Source: Microbacteriaceae bacterium 3FA27C10 (GTDB taxonomy: Bacteria > Actinomycetota > Actinomycetes > Actinomycetales > Microbacteriaceae). Taken from it: 64,000 nucleotides of DNA. The first letter of the stretch is position 1; each line of letters opens with the position of its first letter. Below, piece after piece: positions 44,481-52,729 of the stretch. Made by a program: the position numbers and the translations under genes. The stretch lies in contig SCNI01000014.1 of assembly GCA_005502775.1 (NCBI GenBank), positions 1-64,000 on the forward strand. Direction: 5' to 3'. Under the pieces are notes generated by a model that was given only the letters and a program-made list of their open reading frames with translations, made no database searches and was not told where the DNA came from.

Positions 44481-45419
44481 ATGACGAATACGCCTGCCTC
44501 CGGCTGGTACAGCGACCCCCAGGATCCGACTCGCGAGCGGTGGTGGGACGGAGCGGCCTGGGGTGAGCACTCGCGGCCGATCGCCTCTGCCGCGACGGCG
44601 GGCTGGCGGCCCACTCGGGCGACCTGGATCTCTGCAGCGGTGGCCTTCCTCATCGCCCTCGTCGCCGCGGCGACCGGCGGGCTCGGCGCCTTCCTGGTCG
44701 TCGCTGGTCTCTATGGTCTCGCTGCCGCGGTCTGGACACTCGGCACGAAGAAGTCCGGCTGGCTCAATCTGCGGGGTCGCGCGACAGCCGTCAAAGTGGT
44801 CGTCGGTGTCTCGGTCGCCGTGGTCCTCCTCGGAGTGGTCGCGCATCCGTGGGCGCCGAATGCGGTGGCCGAGGGAGGATCGCCGCAGGTCGTCTCGGCG
44901 CCGGCGGCGTCCTCATCCGCGTCGCCCTCGTCGAAGCCGACCCGGGTTCCGACTGTCACGGCCACGCCCACGCCGACCGCCACGCCCAAGCCTGTGACGA
45001 AACCGGTCTCGACTCAGACCGGCCAGTCAGCGGAGGTCGCGGAGACCGCCCTCAAGGCGGACGGTTTCGCGGTGCAGAAGACTGCCTCGGACGGTTCGGC
45101 GCAGACGGACTGGAGCGGCTGGACCGTCGTGGAGCAGCGCCCGGCCGCCGGAACGGCCGTCGAGGTGGGTGGGACCGTCGTGATCGTGCTGGCACCTCCG
45201 GCGCCCGCTCCGGCTGCCCCCGTTGCCCCGGCTGAGCCCGACCCGGCCCCGGCCCCCGATCCCGTCCCGCCGGCAGAGCCGGCCCCCGCGCCGATTCCCG
45301 ACGTGTCCTACGCGAACTGCGCCGCCGCTCGGGCCGCGGGGGCTGCGCCCATCCACCGCGGCGAACCGGGCTACAGCTCGAAGCTCGACCGCGACGGCGA
45401 CGGCATCGCCTGCGAGTAG
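44481..45419 (+). CDS. DUF2510 - PASTA-like - Excalibur membrane protein
   Basis: A 312-residue surface protein. DUF2510 at the N terminus (GWYSDPQDPTRERWWDGAAW), three hydrophobic helices (about 45-65, 68-85, 98-118), a Thr/Pro linker, a PASTA-like domain (AEVAETALKADGFAV ... VVEQRPAAGTAVEVGGTVVIVLA, about 190-245), a Pro/Ala linker and a C-terminal Excalibur calcium-binding domain ([15 protein letters not shown] ... LDRDGDGIACE). The start is the ATG at 44481; longer in-frame starts (44391) lie before the promoter-like element. A wall-sensing role is plausible for PASTA domains but unproven. Confidence 0.82.
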   Translation: MTNTPASGWYSDPQDPTRERWWDGAAWGEHSRPIASAATAGWRPTRATWISAAVAFLIALVAAATGGLGAFLVVAGLYGLAAAVWTLGTKKSGWLNLRGRATAVKVVVGVSVAVVLLGVVAHPWAPNAVAEGGSPQVVSAPAASSSASPSSKPTRVPTVTATPTPTATPKPVTKPVSTQTGQSAEVAETALKADGFAVQKTASDGSAQTDWSGWTVVEQRPAAGTAVEVGGTVVIVLAPPAPAPAAPVAPAEPDPAPAPDPVPPAEPAPAPIPDVSYANCAAARAAGAAPIHRGEPGYSSKLDRDGDGIACE

Positions 45420-45500
45420 CAGCACGGACGTGGAGACCGTCGACCGGGAGTTCTGACCACTGAATCATGCCCGGCCGGCGCCCGAGGCGGCGCCGCCACT

Positions 45501-46277
45501 TCAGCTCCGCTGCGCCAGGAACCCGTCGACGGCCGCCCACGTGGCATCCGGCCGCTCGAGGTGAGGGAGGTGCCCGGCCTCCGCGATCTCCACGAACCGC
45601 GCTCCCGGGACGGCGCCGGCGATTGCGCGGCCGTACCCGGGTGTCACCACGCCATCGCTCGCTCCCCACACCACCAGCGTCGGCACCCGGATGGCGGCGA
45701 GCCGCGGCAGCAGTCCGGGGTCGTCCATGCCGCGCCCGGCGATCGCCGCCATCGCGCGGGCGTTCCCGGCCTGGATCGCGCGGGCCTGCTCCGAGAGCGC
45801 GGCCGGATCGATGAAGCCGCGGTCGGCGTCGTGCCAGGCGAGTTCGGCCAGCTGTCGGGGGCTCAGTGAGAAGAAGTCGGCGATCGGTTCCCCGGCCACC
45901 ACGACGCCCACCGCATCGATCACGACCACCGACTCGATGAGCCCCTCGAAGGCAGCGCCGTCCTCGGCGGCCTGCACGGCCATCTCGAGGGCGATCCACC
46001 CTCCGAGCGACGACCCGACGAGCGTCGCTCCGCGGGCCGGCCGCCGGGTGGCGGCGTCATCGACGAGGAGCTGCAGGTACTCGGTGGCGAGCTGCGCGAC
46101 GGAGGTGAGCGTCTCCGGAAGATCGGTGCCGTCCCAACCCGGATGCGTCGGTGCGACGACGTGCCGCGTCGCAGCGAGGTGGGCTGCGATCGGCGCGACG
46201 GTGCGGGGACCCCCGCCGCCGTGCAGGACGAGGGCGGTCGGCAGATCGGGCTGGTGTGTGATGGTCTCAGCGTTCAT
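45501..46277 (-). CDS. Alpha/beta-fold hydrolase
   Basis: A 258-residue hydrolase. Oxyanion region LVLHGGGGPRTVAPIAAHL, nucleophile VGSSLGGWIALE (about 88-99), acid in VVWGASDGVV and base in EAGHLPHLERPD. Substrate unknown. It is divergent from the MarR regulator at 46328; a 28-bp AT-rich dyad between them probably regulates both. GGAGAG precedes the ATG. Confidence 0.87.
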   Translation of the reverse strand: MNAETITHQPDLPTALVLHGGGGPRTVAPIAAHLAATRHVVAPTHPGWDGTDLPETLTSVAQLATEYLQLLVDDAATRRPARGATLVGSSLGGWIALEMAVQAAEDGAAFEGLIESVVVIDAVGVVVAGEPIADFFSLSPRQLAELAWHDADRGFIDPAALSEQARAIQAGNARAMAAIAGRGMDDPGLLPRLAAIRVPTLVVWGASDGVVTPGYGRAIAGAVPGARFVEIAEAGHLPHLERPDATWAAVDGFLAQRS

Positions 46278-46288
46278 GATCTCTCCAA

Positions 46289-46316
46289 ATCAACATATTT
46301 ATATAAACTTGCTGAT
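46289..46316. promoter_or_regulatory. AT-rich MarR operator
   Basis: An imperfect 14+14 dyad (11 of 14 paired) centred on TTTATATAAA, markedly AT-rich against its surroundings. It overlaps a TATAAA -10 for the hydrolase (-) and abuts the marR -10 (+). Confidence 0.55.
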
Positions 46317-46321
46317 ACGCT
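46316..46321 (+). promoter_or_regulatory. -10 element TACGCT of marR copy 2 (leaderless)
   Basis: TACGCT ends 6 nt before the ATG at 46328. Confidence 0.5.
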
Positions 46322-46327
46322 AGCACC

Positions 46328-46744
46328 ATGACGACCGATCTGGAACTGCTCGGACAAGCCCTCAAGCGCGCGCAGTACCGCAACCACCGCACGATGGATG
46401 CGGCGCTGCAGGATGCGGGCGTGAGCCTGGTGCAGTGGGACGCCCTGAGGGCCATCGACCAGGCGCCCGGTGCCTCCGCGCACGAACTGGCGGTCGCCAC
46501 CTTCCAGAGCGACCAGTCGTTCGGCACCCTCGCGGGGCGGCTGATCGACCGCGGTCTCGTCGAGCGCGCTCCCGGCCGCGGCCGTCGCGTCGAGCACACG
46601 CTCACCGAAGCGGGGGCCGACACTCTCGCCGCCGGCCGTCGCGTCGTGGCGGCCGAGCTGCCGAAGCTGTTCGCGCCGCTCGACGAGCCTCAGCGCGCAG
46701 CGCTCTTCGACGCCTTGAGCGCGCTGCAGGCGGCCGGCGTCTGA
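46328..46744 (+). CDS. MarR-family transcriptional regulator
   Basis: A 138-residue winged-helix regulator: ASAHELAVATFQSDQSFGTLAGRLIDRGLVER (HTH, about 52-83) followed by the wing GRGRRVEHTLTEAG. Likely represses the divergent hydrolase gene and itself through the shared dyad. Leaderless start. After its stop, 208 bases (46745-46952) hold no gene I can support. Confidence 0.88.
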   Translation: MTTDLELLGQALKRAQYRNHRTMDAALQDAGVSLVQWDALRAIDQAPGASAHELAVATFQSDQSFGTLAGRLIDRGLVERAPGRGRRVEHTLTEAGADTLAAGRRVVAAELPKLFAPLDEPQRAALFDALSALQAAGV

Positions 46745-46952
46745 CGGGGGCGGCATCGCGCATCCGGATCGACTGCGCCTACTCGGCCTCGCCGGAGGTC
46801 GGGAGTGCAGCGCGGGAGGCGATGAACGCCGTAGGCGAGAGTGTGCGCACGGAGGAGCTGCGGTATCACCGGTACGTCGGCCACGCGGATTCAGTGCTCG
46901 TTGAGCGACGAGAGATGCGCGCCCGGCTAGCCCGGCGGCCCCGGCTCGCGGT

Positions 46953-48341
46953 TCACGCGGTCGAGCGCTGGGGGGTTCTGGTGCGCCGGCGCGTGATGGC
47001 GCGGGGCGTCTGCTCGACGTCGACCCATCGGGGCGGCACGATGTGCGGCGTGCCGTTCAGCATGGTGAGCGTCCAGGCGGAGCGATGCAGGTGGCTGTGG
47101 TGGAAGTGGCAGAGGAGTACGCCGTTGTCGATGTCGGTGCGTCCGGGTGGATGGTCTTTGGATACCCATTCGTCTGCGTGGTGTGTTTCGCAGAAGGATG
47201 GCGGTCGGTCGCAGTCGGGCCAGACGCATCCGCCGTCGCGGGCTGCTAGTGCTCGGTTCTGGGCCGCGCTGAAGAGCCGCTGGGTCTTGCTGTGGTAGAG
47301 CACCGCGCCGCGGTCGCTGAAGAGGGTGGCGGCGAGGGGGGAGTGGCACCGCAGCTGGGAGATGGTGGAGGCGGGGACGGGTTCGTCGATTCCGTCGATC
47401 CAGCCGACGCCGCGGCCCGCCTCGAGGTCGTCGAGCGAGATGTGCACGTTGACGGTGGTGGTGGCGCCGTTCAGGCGGGGCATGTCGGGGGCGCCGGCCG
47501 CGCGGGCGATGAGTTCGGTGACCGTGTCGGCGTTCTTCTGCACTTGGGTGCGGGTGTCGGCGGTGGCGGCTTCGGCGACGAACTCGTCTTCGCTGAGGAA
47601 CCGCGGGCCGGCCACGCGGGGGCTTTGCAGGGCTTGGATGCTCGCGAGCCACACGCCGCCCTGTTCGGGCGTGAGGGCGAAGCGCCCCCGGATCATGCCG
47701 TCGGCGGCCTGTGCGATGGTGAGCGAGCGGAGTTGCTGGTGCGCGTCGTCTCGGGGTTCGGCGCCGTCGGGGTCGAGGAGCTCGCGCAGGTGGATGGCGA
47801 GCTTCGCTGTCTGGTCGGCCGTGAGGTGGCAGTTGATGGTCTCGTCGACGAGAGTCTGCTCCGCACTCGCCACCTCGTCGGGGTCACATCCGCGCTTCGC
47901 GAGCTCGCTGCACCGCTCGACGATGACCGTGGCGGCCTCGACGGCGAGAACGCCCTCGTCGAGTGCCTCACCGACGGACGGGAAGGGTGCCGGTCCCTCG
48001 CCGCCCCCGAGCAGCACGGCCCCACGCAGAAGCAGGCCGAGCTCGAGCCGCGCCTTGCACTCGCGAGCCGAGGCGCCCGTGACGCTCGCGACGAGCTTGA
48101 CCGGGCTCGTGAAGTTCTGCGACCGACTCAGCCCCTCGTCGCCGAGCTCGCTGCGCGACCGCACCCCGACCTCCCCAGCGACCCGAACCTGCCCTGCGGA
48201 GACGACCCGCCCGACCGCCTCGAAAGCCGCCATGACGTCGAGCAATTCCTCGTCGCGCAGACCCGCCAAACCCTCTCCGACCCCGCCCGCGACGATGCGA
48301 AGATCGTCGGCGATCTCCCGGAGTCGAGCGGCTGTCTGCAT
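46953..48341 (-). CDS. DUF222 - HNH endonuclease-domain protein, copy A
   Basis: A 462-residue protein of the actinobacterial DUF222/13E12-repeat family. DUF222 spans about 1-310; the C terminus has an HNH nuclease core (CVWPDCDRP, FCETHHADEW, then NGVLLCHFHHSHLH, about 385-432). Copies of this family are scattered in actinobacterial genomes and their role is unknown. It is almost identical along most of its length to the gene at 54803, including about 45 bp upstream. Leaderless promoter TAGAAT. Confidence 0.9.
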   Translation of the reverse strand: MQTAARLREIADDLRIVAGGVGEGLAGLRDEELLDVMAAFEAVGRVVSAGQVRVAGEVGVRSRSELGDEGLSRSQNFTSPVKLVASVTGASARECKARLELGLLLRGAVLLGGGEGPAPFPSVGEALDEGVLAVEAATVIVERCSELAKRGCDPDEVASAEQTLVDETINCHLTADQTAKLAIHLRELLDPDGAEPRDDAHQQLRSLTIAQAADGMIRGRFALTPEQGGVWLASIQALQSPRVAGPRFLSEDEFVAEAATADTRTQVQKNADTVTELIARAAGAPDMPRLNGATTTVNVHISLDDLEAGRGVGWIDGIDEPVPASTISQLRCHSPLAATLFSDRGAVLYHSKTQRLFSAAQNRALAARDGGCVWPDCDRPPSFCETHHADEWVSKDHPPGRTDIDNGVLLCHFHHSHLHRSAWTLTMLNGTPHIVPPRWVDVEQTPRAITRRRTRTPQRSTA

Positions 48342-48347
48342 GCTGAG

Positions 48348-48353
48348 ATTCTA
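48348..48353 (-). promoter_or_regulatory. -10 element TAGAAT of HNH copy A (leaderless)
   Basis: TAGAAT on the minus strand ends 6 nt before the ATG at 48341; the same sequence precedes copy B. Confidence 0.5.
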
Positions 48354-48452
48354 TCAGAAATACCTGATCAAAGCTCGTTTAATCGAGTGGGGGTCACCCA
48401 CTCCGCGGTGCTCAGTTCCGACAAATTCGATGCCGTCGAGGGCTGCGTGGCA

Positions 48453-50342
48453 TCAACAGGCATTGAGGTTCTGCACCCCCGTGCCGAGGCTGTTGGGTCC
48501 ACCGAGAAGCGTGACTTTCGGCGGACCCCATGACGCGAGAAGGTCGCGGGTCGGTCCAGGAACGCAATCGGTCCGCGCGAGCAACAAGGGAGCACCCTCG
48601 ACGCCCGCCAGCACTCCGCCTGTCAGAGCATCCGGGAAGTTGATCCCGGTGGCGAGGTAGGCGCTCGACGGCTTCGGGAAGTATGCAGCGTTGACCGCGT
48701 TCGCGACGTCGAATCGGGTAGCGCCACCGAACCGCACCACTGCGTCGCCGTACTGACGCCGAAGCTGTTCTTCGATGCCGGTCGAGATGCTCGCCGGTCC
48801 GCCTGTTATGACCACGTGTTCGACGCCGAGTCGCGTCAACTCGGCCATGGTTGGAGCGTCGAGCGCAGGCTGCTCGCCTTTCACGAGGATGACCGGTGCC
48901 GCTGAGGATGCGGCGGCCGGAATGGAAGACAGTGCGTCGGCGAAGCCGTTGCCTGTGGCGAGAAAGGCGGTGTCGGCTCCGTCGGGAAACTCGGTGGACG
49001 AGATCGTGCGGGACGCCTCATAGCGATCGACGCCCGAGTCGCGGCGTACGGTCACCGCGGAGGCATCCAGCCCTGCTTGTTGCATGAGGAACGCGATCTG
49101 GTCGTCTGCGACCGAGTTGGGGCCGCCGACGATCACGATCTCCCGGGGATGCAGCCAGCGGAGATACGAGGTGATCCTCACGTCGTGCGGGCTGGTCAAC
49201 ACGAGGGGTGCGGCTCGGTTCGCGGCAGCTGCGCCCGCGCTCAATGCATCGGAGAAGTCTTCGCCTGACGCGATGTAGACGGTCGGCCCACGATTCTGGA
49301 AGGCGAGGGCCGCATTGATGACGGCCCCCTCGTATCGGGTCGCGCCGGACAGTCGTGTGGTCTTCGTCGTCGGGAGAGAGGTACTTGAGCCGACAGGGAG
49401 AATCGTCGTGGCTCTCACGCCGTGGTCGTAAGCGGCGGCTCTGGCGACGTCGATGCGCTCTAGCCCGTTCCCGGCGATCCGAGGTGCGAGCACGCCCGGG
49501 AGTTGGGCGAAGTCGAGTGCCAGGGATGTCTGGTCTGCCGAGACCACCGGGCTGACGGCGGTCGGGATCGGGTTCTCGAAATGACCGACGATCGCTTCGG
49601 GTTCACTGAGAGACGCGCTGGGTGCAACGCCATCGCGGCCCCACAGGGCCGACGACGCTTGAAAGCGCACGACGGAGTCGGGTTCGACGACGGTTCCCTC
49701 GGGTACGGAAGCCCAATACCTTTCGTCGTTGTACGGCGAGTCGGCGCGGAATTCGGAGAGGCGCACCTCCGTTGTGGTCGGCAGGTCCGGCGTGTTGGTG
49801 AGACGCACGGTGTAGCGTGCATCCGCGTTGTATGCCTGGCTGACGTTCGTCGCTTCGAAATCGGTCGGGATGCGACCCGCTTCGGGCACGACGCCGGTCG
49901 CATGGAGTCCGAGCGAGATGGCTTTTTGCTCCCCGTAGATCGTCAACGCACGATCGTAGAAGTCCGCAGGAATGGGGATGTCGACAATGGTGGTTGTGGG
50001 CTCGACGGGAGTGGTGCCGTGGAGTGCGGACCCGATGCTCCAGTCGATGGTTCGGGGCTCGGCGGCGAGGAAGTCCGGCGCGAGTTCCACGCGCAGTTCC
50101 GTGGTGGTTCTCGTGATCTTCGGAGTCGACGTGCGGGCGGAGAAGAACTGCGATGACTGGTAGAAGTATGGTCTGTCTTGAAGGGTGGCCACTATTTCAG
50201 ACCTCGCCACGTCACCCACCCCGCTGGCGCCCGCCGCAACTGCGGCCGATGCCGTCGCCGCGTCTGCGTCGGAGGAAACGCCCACGGCGCCCCAGACGAG
50301 CGCCATCGCTGCCGCCGTCACCAGCGCCCGCCGAATCACCAT
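48453..50342 (-). CDS. Secreted protein with three CWB2 cell-wall-binding repeats
   Basis: A 629-residue exported protein. Signal peptide about 1-28 (ending in ADA), an N-terminal beta-rich region of unknown function (about 40-310), then three CWB2 (putative cell wall binding repeat 2) domains starting near TTRLSGATRYEGAV, DSGVDRYEASRTIS and FGGATRFDVANAVN. Three CWB2 copies together anchor clostridial proteins to wall polymers; in actinobacteria the ligand is less certain. ATG 50342 has AAGGGGG upstream. The N-terminal region may be the functional part, for instance an adhesin. Confidence 0.87.
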   Translation of the reverse strand: MVIRRALVTAAAMALVWGAVGVSSDADAATASAAVAAGASGVGDVARSEIVATLQDRPYFYQSSQFFSARTSTPKITRTTTELRVELAPDFLAAEPRTIDWSIGSALHGTTPVEPTTTIVDIPIPADFYDRALTIYGEQKAISLGLHATGVVPEAGRIPTDFEATNVSQAYNADARYTVRLTNTPDLPTTTEVRLSEFRADSPYNDERYWASVPEGTVVEPDSVVRFQASSALWGRDGVAPSASLSEPEAIVGHFENPIPTAVSPVVSADQTSLALDFAQLPGVLAPRIAGNGLERIDVARAAAYDHGVRATTILPVGSSTSLPTTKTTRLSGATRYEGAVINAALAFQNRGPTVYIASGEDFSDALSAGAAAANRAAPLVLTSPHDVRITSYLRWLHPREIVIVGGPNSVADDQIAFLMQQAGLDASAVTVRRDSGVDRYEASRTISSTEFPDGADTAFLATGNGFADALSSIPAAASSAAPVILVKGEQPALDAPTMAELTRLGVEHVVITGGPASISTGIEEQLRRQYGDAVVRFGGATRFDVANAVNAAYFPKPSSAYLATGINFPDALTGGVLAGVEGAPLLLARTDCVPGPTRDLLASWGPPKVTLLGGPNSLGTGVQNLNAC

Positions 50343-50468
50343 CGAATTCCCCCTTGTTCTGCGCGGTGCCGCGCAGAGCAATTCTGCAGCTGTAGACGTG
50401 CTGGATCCTAATTGGCCGGCTGCCGCGTAACGCGAGGTCATCCACTGCGCGATCGCGCACCGCTGCCG

Positions 50469-50474
50469 TAGCCT
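50469..50474 (+). promoter_or_regulatory. -10 element TAGCCT of the mesX operon, within a dyad
   Basis: TAGCCT lies in the loop of a bulged dyad (GCGCA and CTGCC at 50455-50467 with GGCAG-TGCGC at 50480-50489). It predicts a leader of about 110 nt before the leader peptide at 50590. Confidence 0.4.
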
Positions 50475-50589
50475 GAGAGGGCAGTGCGCACAACGAAGCC
50501 TCGCGTCCCCACCGGACACGCCTGCGACATCCCCATCCGTGGAGTGGAGTCGCGCCATCGTGGCTTCCCTATTCGAGGAGCACACCGCT

Positions 50590-50661
50590 ATGGTCACCAT
50601 CATGAACGCCCATCTCGTCGGCGCACACGCCGTTCTCGCCCGGGCGGGGTTCTGTCGATGA
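50590..50661 (+). CDS. Leader peptide (uORF) coupled to mesX
   Basis: A 23-codon reading frame starts with ATG 9 nt after GAGGAG and ends with TGA overlapping the ATG of mesX (ATGA). The peptide begins MVTIMNAHLVGAHAV and ends ARAGFCR. A second Met lies at codon 5. Position before a sulfur amino-acid operon, and a single Cys next to the end, recall actinobacterial leader peptides that monitor cysteine or other amino acids. Translational coupling is certain if it is translated; regulation by amino-acid supply is inference. Confidence 0.55.
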   Translation: MVTIMNAHLVGAHAVLARAGFCR

Positions 50662-51668
50662 CGAACGTGACCTTCTCCATCGACAGCACTCGTTTCGACG
50701 AGAACTACCGCCCCCTTCCCAACTCGCGCATCACCACGAACTTCGCCAATCTGGCCCGCGGTGAGAAGCGCCATGACAACCTGCGCAACACCTTCACGAT
50801 GATCGACGCTCGTCTGAACGAGCTGGCTCGAGACGACGACGACGAAGACGGCGACCGCTACTCGATCGAGCTCGACATCATCTCCGCGAGCGTGGATGTC
50901 GACGGCGCGGGCATCCGAGATGCCGTCCCGCTCATCGAGGTGCTGCAGACCACCATCGTCGACCGCCGCACCGGTGAACGCACCCAGGGCATCGTCGGCA
51001 ACAACTTCTCCTCCTACGTGCGGGACTACGACTTCAGCATCGTGCTCCCCGCCCACACCAAGAACCCCTACGCCGGCGGCCTCCCCGAAGACTTCGGAGT
51101 GCTGCACGGCAACCTCTTCAAGGCCTTCCTGCAATCGGATGCCTACGCCCAGCATTTCCACAAGTCGCCCGTCATCTGCCTGAGCGTCTCCACGAGCAAG
51201 ACCTACGACCGCACCGAGAACGTGCATCCGGTTCTGGGCGTCGAGTACCGCCAGAGCGAGTACTCGCTGACGGATGCCTACTTCGCGAGCATGGGCTTGA
51301 AAGTGCGTTTCTTCATGCCCCCGAACAGCGTCGCCCCCCTGGCCTTCTACCACCTCGGCGATCTGACCGGCGACTACACCGACCTCGAGCTGGCCGCCAC
51401 GATCGCCACGATGGAGACGTTCCAGAAGATCTACCGACCCGAGATCTACAACGCCAATCACACGGCCGGGGCGTCGTACCAGCCGAGCCTGACGAACCCC
51501 GACTTCTCGCCCATCCCGATCGTCTACGACCGCGAGGAGCGCAGCCGTCTGGCGGTCGAGCAGGGCAAGTTCGCCGAGGAGCACTTCATCGAGCCGCACA
51601 AGGCCGTTCTCGAGGAGTGGTCGGCAGCCTTCGCCGTGAACCAGAACGAACAGCAGGGAGCCCGCTGA
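50658..51668 (+). CDS. mesX: MesX, DUF1852 partner of folate-independent methionine synthase
   Basis: A 336-residue cytoplasmic protein of the DUF1852 family. The N terminus (FSIDSTRFDENYRPLPNSR, then TTNFANLARGEKR) and ENVHPVLGVEY are characteristic. DUF1852 proteins occur next to short MetE-like proteins (MesD) and are needed for folate-independent methionine synthesis in aerobes; the reported dependence on oxygen suggests MesX takes part in making the methyl donor available. The stop overlaps the mesD start by 1 nt. The ATG at 50658 overlaps the leader peptide stop; in-frame codons upstream do not look like coding sequence. Confidence 0.85.
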   Translation: MTNVTFSIDSTRFDENYRPLPNSRITTNFANLARGEKRHDNLRNTFTMIDARLNELARDDDDEDGDRYSIELDIISASVDVDGAGIRDAVPLIEVLQTTIVDRRTGERTQGIVGNNFSSYVRDYDFSIVLPAHTKNPYAGGLPEDFGVLHGNLFKAFLQSDAYAQHFHKSPVICLSVSTSKTYDRTENVHPVLGVEYRQSEYSLTDAYFASMGLKVRFFMPPNSVAPLAFYHLGDLTGDYTDLELAATIATMETFQKIYRPEIYNANHTAGASYQPSLTNPDFSPIPIVYDREERSRLAVEQGKFAEEHFIEPHKAVLEEWSAAFAVNQNEQQGAR

Positions 51669-52696
51669 TGACCAAGCTTCTTCCCACCTCGACCGCCGGC
51701 AGCCTGCCCAAACCCTCGTGGCTCGCGGAGCCCGAGAAGCTCTGGTCGCCCTGGAAGCTCGACGGCGATGCGCTGGCGGAAGGCCGGCACGATGCCCTGC
51801 GCCTGTCGCTCGCGGACCAGCAGCAGGCGGGCATCGACATCGTGAGCGACGGCGAGCAGACCCGTCAGCACTTCGTGACCACCTTCATCGAGCACCTCAG
51901 CGGGGTGGATTTCGAGAACCGCGAGACGGTCCGCATCCGCGACCGCTACGACGCCTCCGTGCCGCGCGTCGTCGGGGCGGTCACCCGCGAGAAGCCGGTG
52001 TTCGTCGACGACGCCCGGTTCCTCCGTTCGCAGACCGACCAGCCCATCAAGTGGGCCCTGCCCGGCCCCATGACCATGGTCGACACGCTTTACGACGCCC
52101 ACTACGGCAGCCGCGAGAAGCTGGCCTGGGAGTTCGCGACCATCCTGAATCAAGAGGCGCGCGAATTGCAGGATGCGGGTGTCGACATCATCCAGTTCGA
52201 TGAGCCCTCTTTCAACGTCTTCTTCGACGAGGTGAACGACTGGGGCGTGGCCGCTCTGGAGCGGGCGATCGAGGGGCTCACGGTCGAGACGGCGGTGCAC
52301 GTCTGTTACGGCTACGGCATCAAGGCGAACACCGACTGGAAGGCGACCCTGGGGGAGGAGTGGCGTCAGTACGAGGCGATCTTCCCCAAGATCCAGGCCT
52401 CGGCCATCGACATCGTCTCGCTCGAGAGCCACCACTCGCACGTGCCCATCGACCTGATCGAGCTCATCCGGGGCAAGAAGGTGATGGTCGGGGCCATCGA
52501 CGTGGCGTCCGCCGACGTCGAGACGCCTGAGGAGGTCGCCGACACCCTGCGGCAGGCCCTCCAGTTCGTGGACGCCGACAAGCTCTACCCCTCCACCAAC
52601 TGCGGCATGGCCCCCCTGCCCCGAAGCGTCGCCCGCGGCAAGCTCGCCGCGCTGGGCGCCGGCGCGGCCCTCCTCCGAGCCGAGCTGTCGGCCTAG
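51668..52696 (+). CDS. mesD: MesD-type core methionine synthase (MetE C-terminal-domain like)
   Basis: Transfers a methyl group to homocysteine, using a single MetE-like barrel. The 342 residues contain TSTAGSLPKPSWL near the start, QQQAGIDIVSDGEQTRQ, the metal and substrate segment IQFDEPSFNVF, HVCYGYG and the late NCGMAPLPRS with the zinc cysteine. It lacks the N-terminal folate-binding half of MetE, hence the folate-independent 'core' assignment. Coupled to mesX. The methyl source is not known from sequence. Confidence 0.85.
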   Translation: MTKLLPTSTAGSLPKPSWLAEPEKLWSPWKLDGDALAEGRHDALRLSLADQQQAGIDIVSDGEQTRQHFVTTFIEHLSGVDFENRETVRIRDRYDASVPRVVGAVTREKPVFVDDARFLRSQTDQPIKWALPGPMTMVDTLYDAHYGSREKLAWEFATILNQEARELQDAGVDIIQFDEPSFNVFFDEVNDWGVAALERAIEGLTVETAVHVCYGYGIKANTDWKATLGEEWRQYEAIFPKIQASAIDIVSLESHHSHVPIDLIELIRGKKVMVGAIDVASADVETPEEVADTLRQALQFVDADKLYPSTNCGMAPLPRSVARGKLAALGAGAALLRAELSA

Positions 52697-52729
52697 GCTC
52701 CCTTAGAGCCTCGACGAGAGAAGGCCGGC

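Larger units (their letters stand above)
46953..48391 (-). repeat. Long direct repeat, copy A
   Basis: Covers the HNH copy A gene and about 45 bp upstream. The corresponding segment at 54803-56230 is in the same orientation and very similar; the upstream 45 bp differ at one base. Recombination between them would remove or duplicate the interval. Confidence 0.75.

Noticed and set aside
46745-46952. Possible small gene between marR and HNH copy A
   Set aside because: Frames lack ribosome-binding sites and look like antisense or read-through of neighbours.
48453-51599. A 1048-codon minus-strand frame extending the CWB2 protein over mesX
   Set aside because: The signal peptide and ribosome-binding site place the start at 50342; upstream of that the frame is the antisense of mesX.
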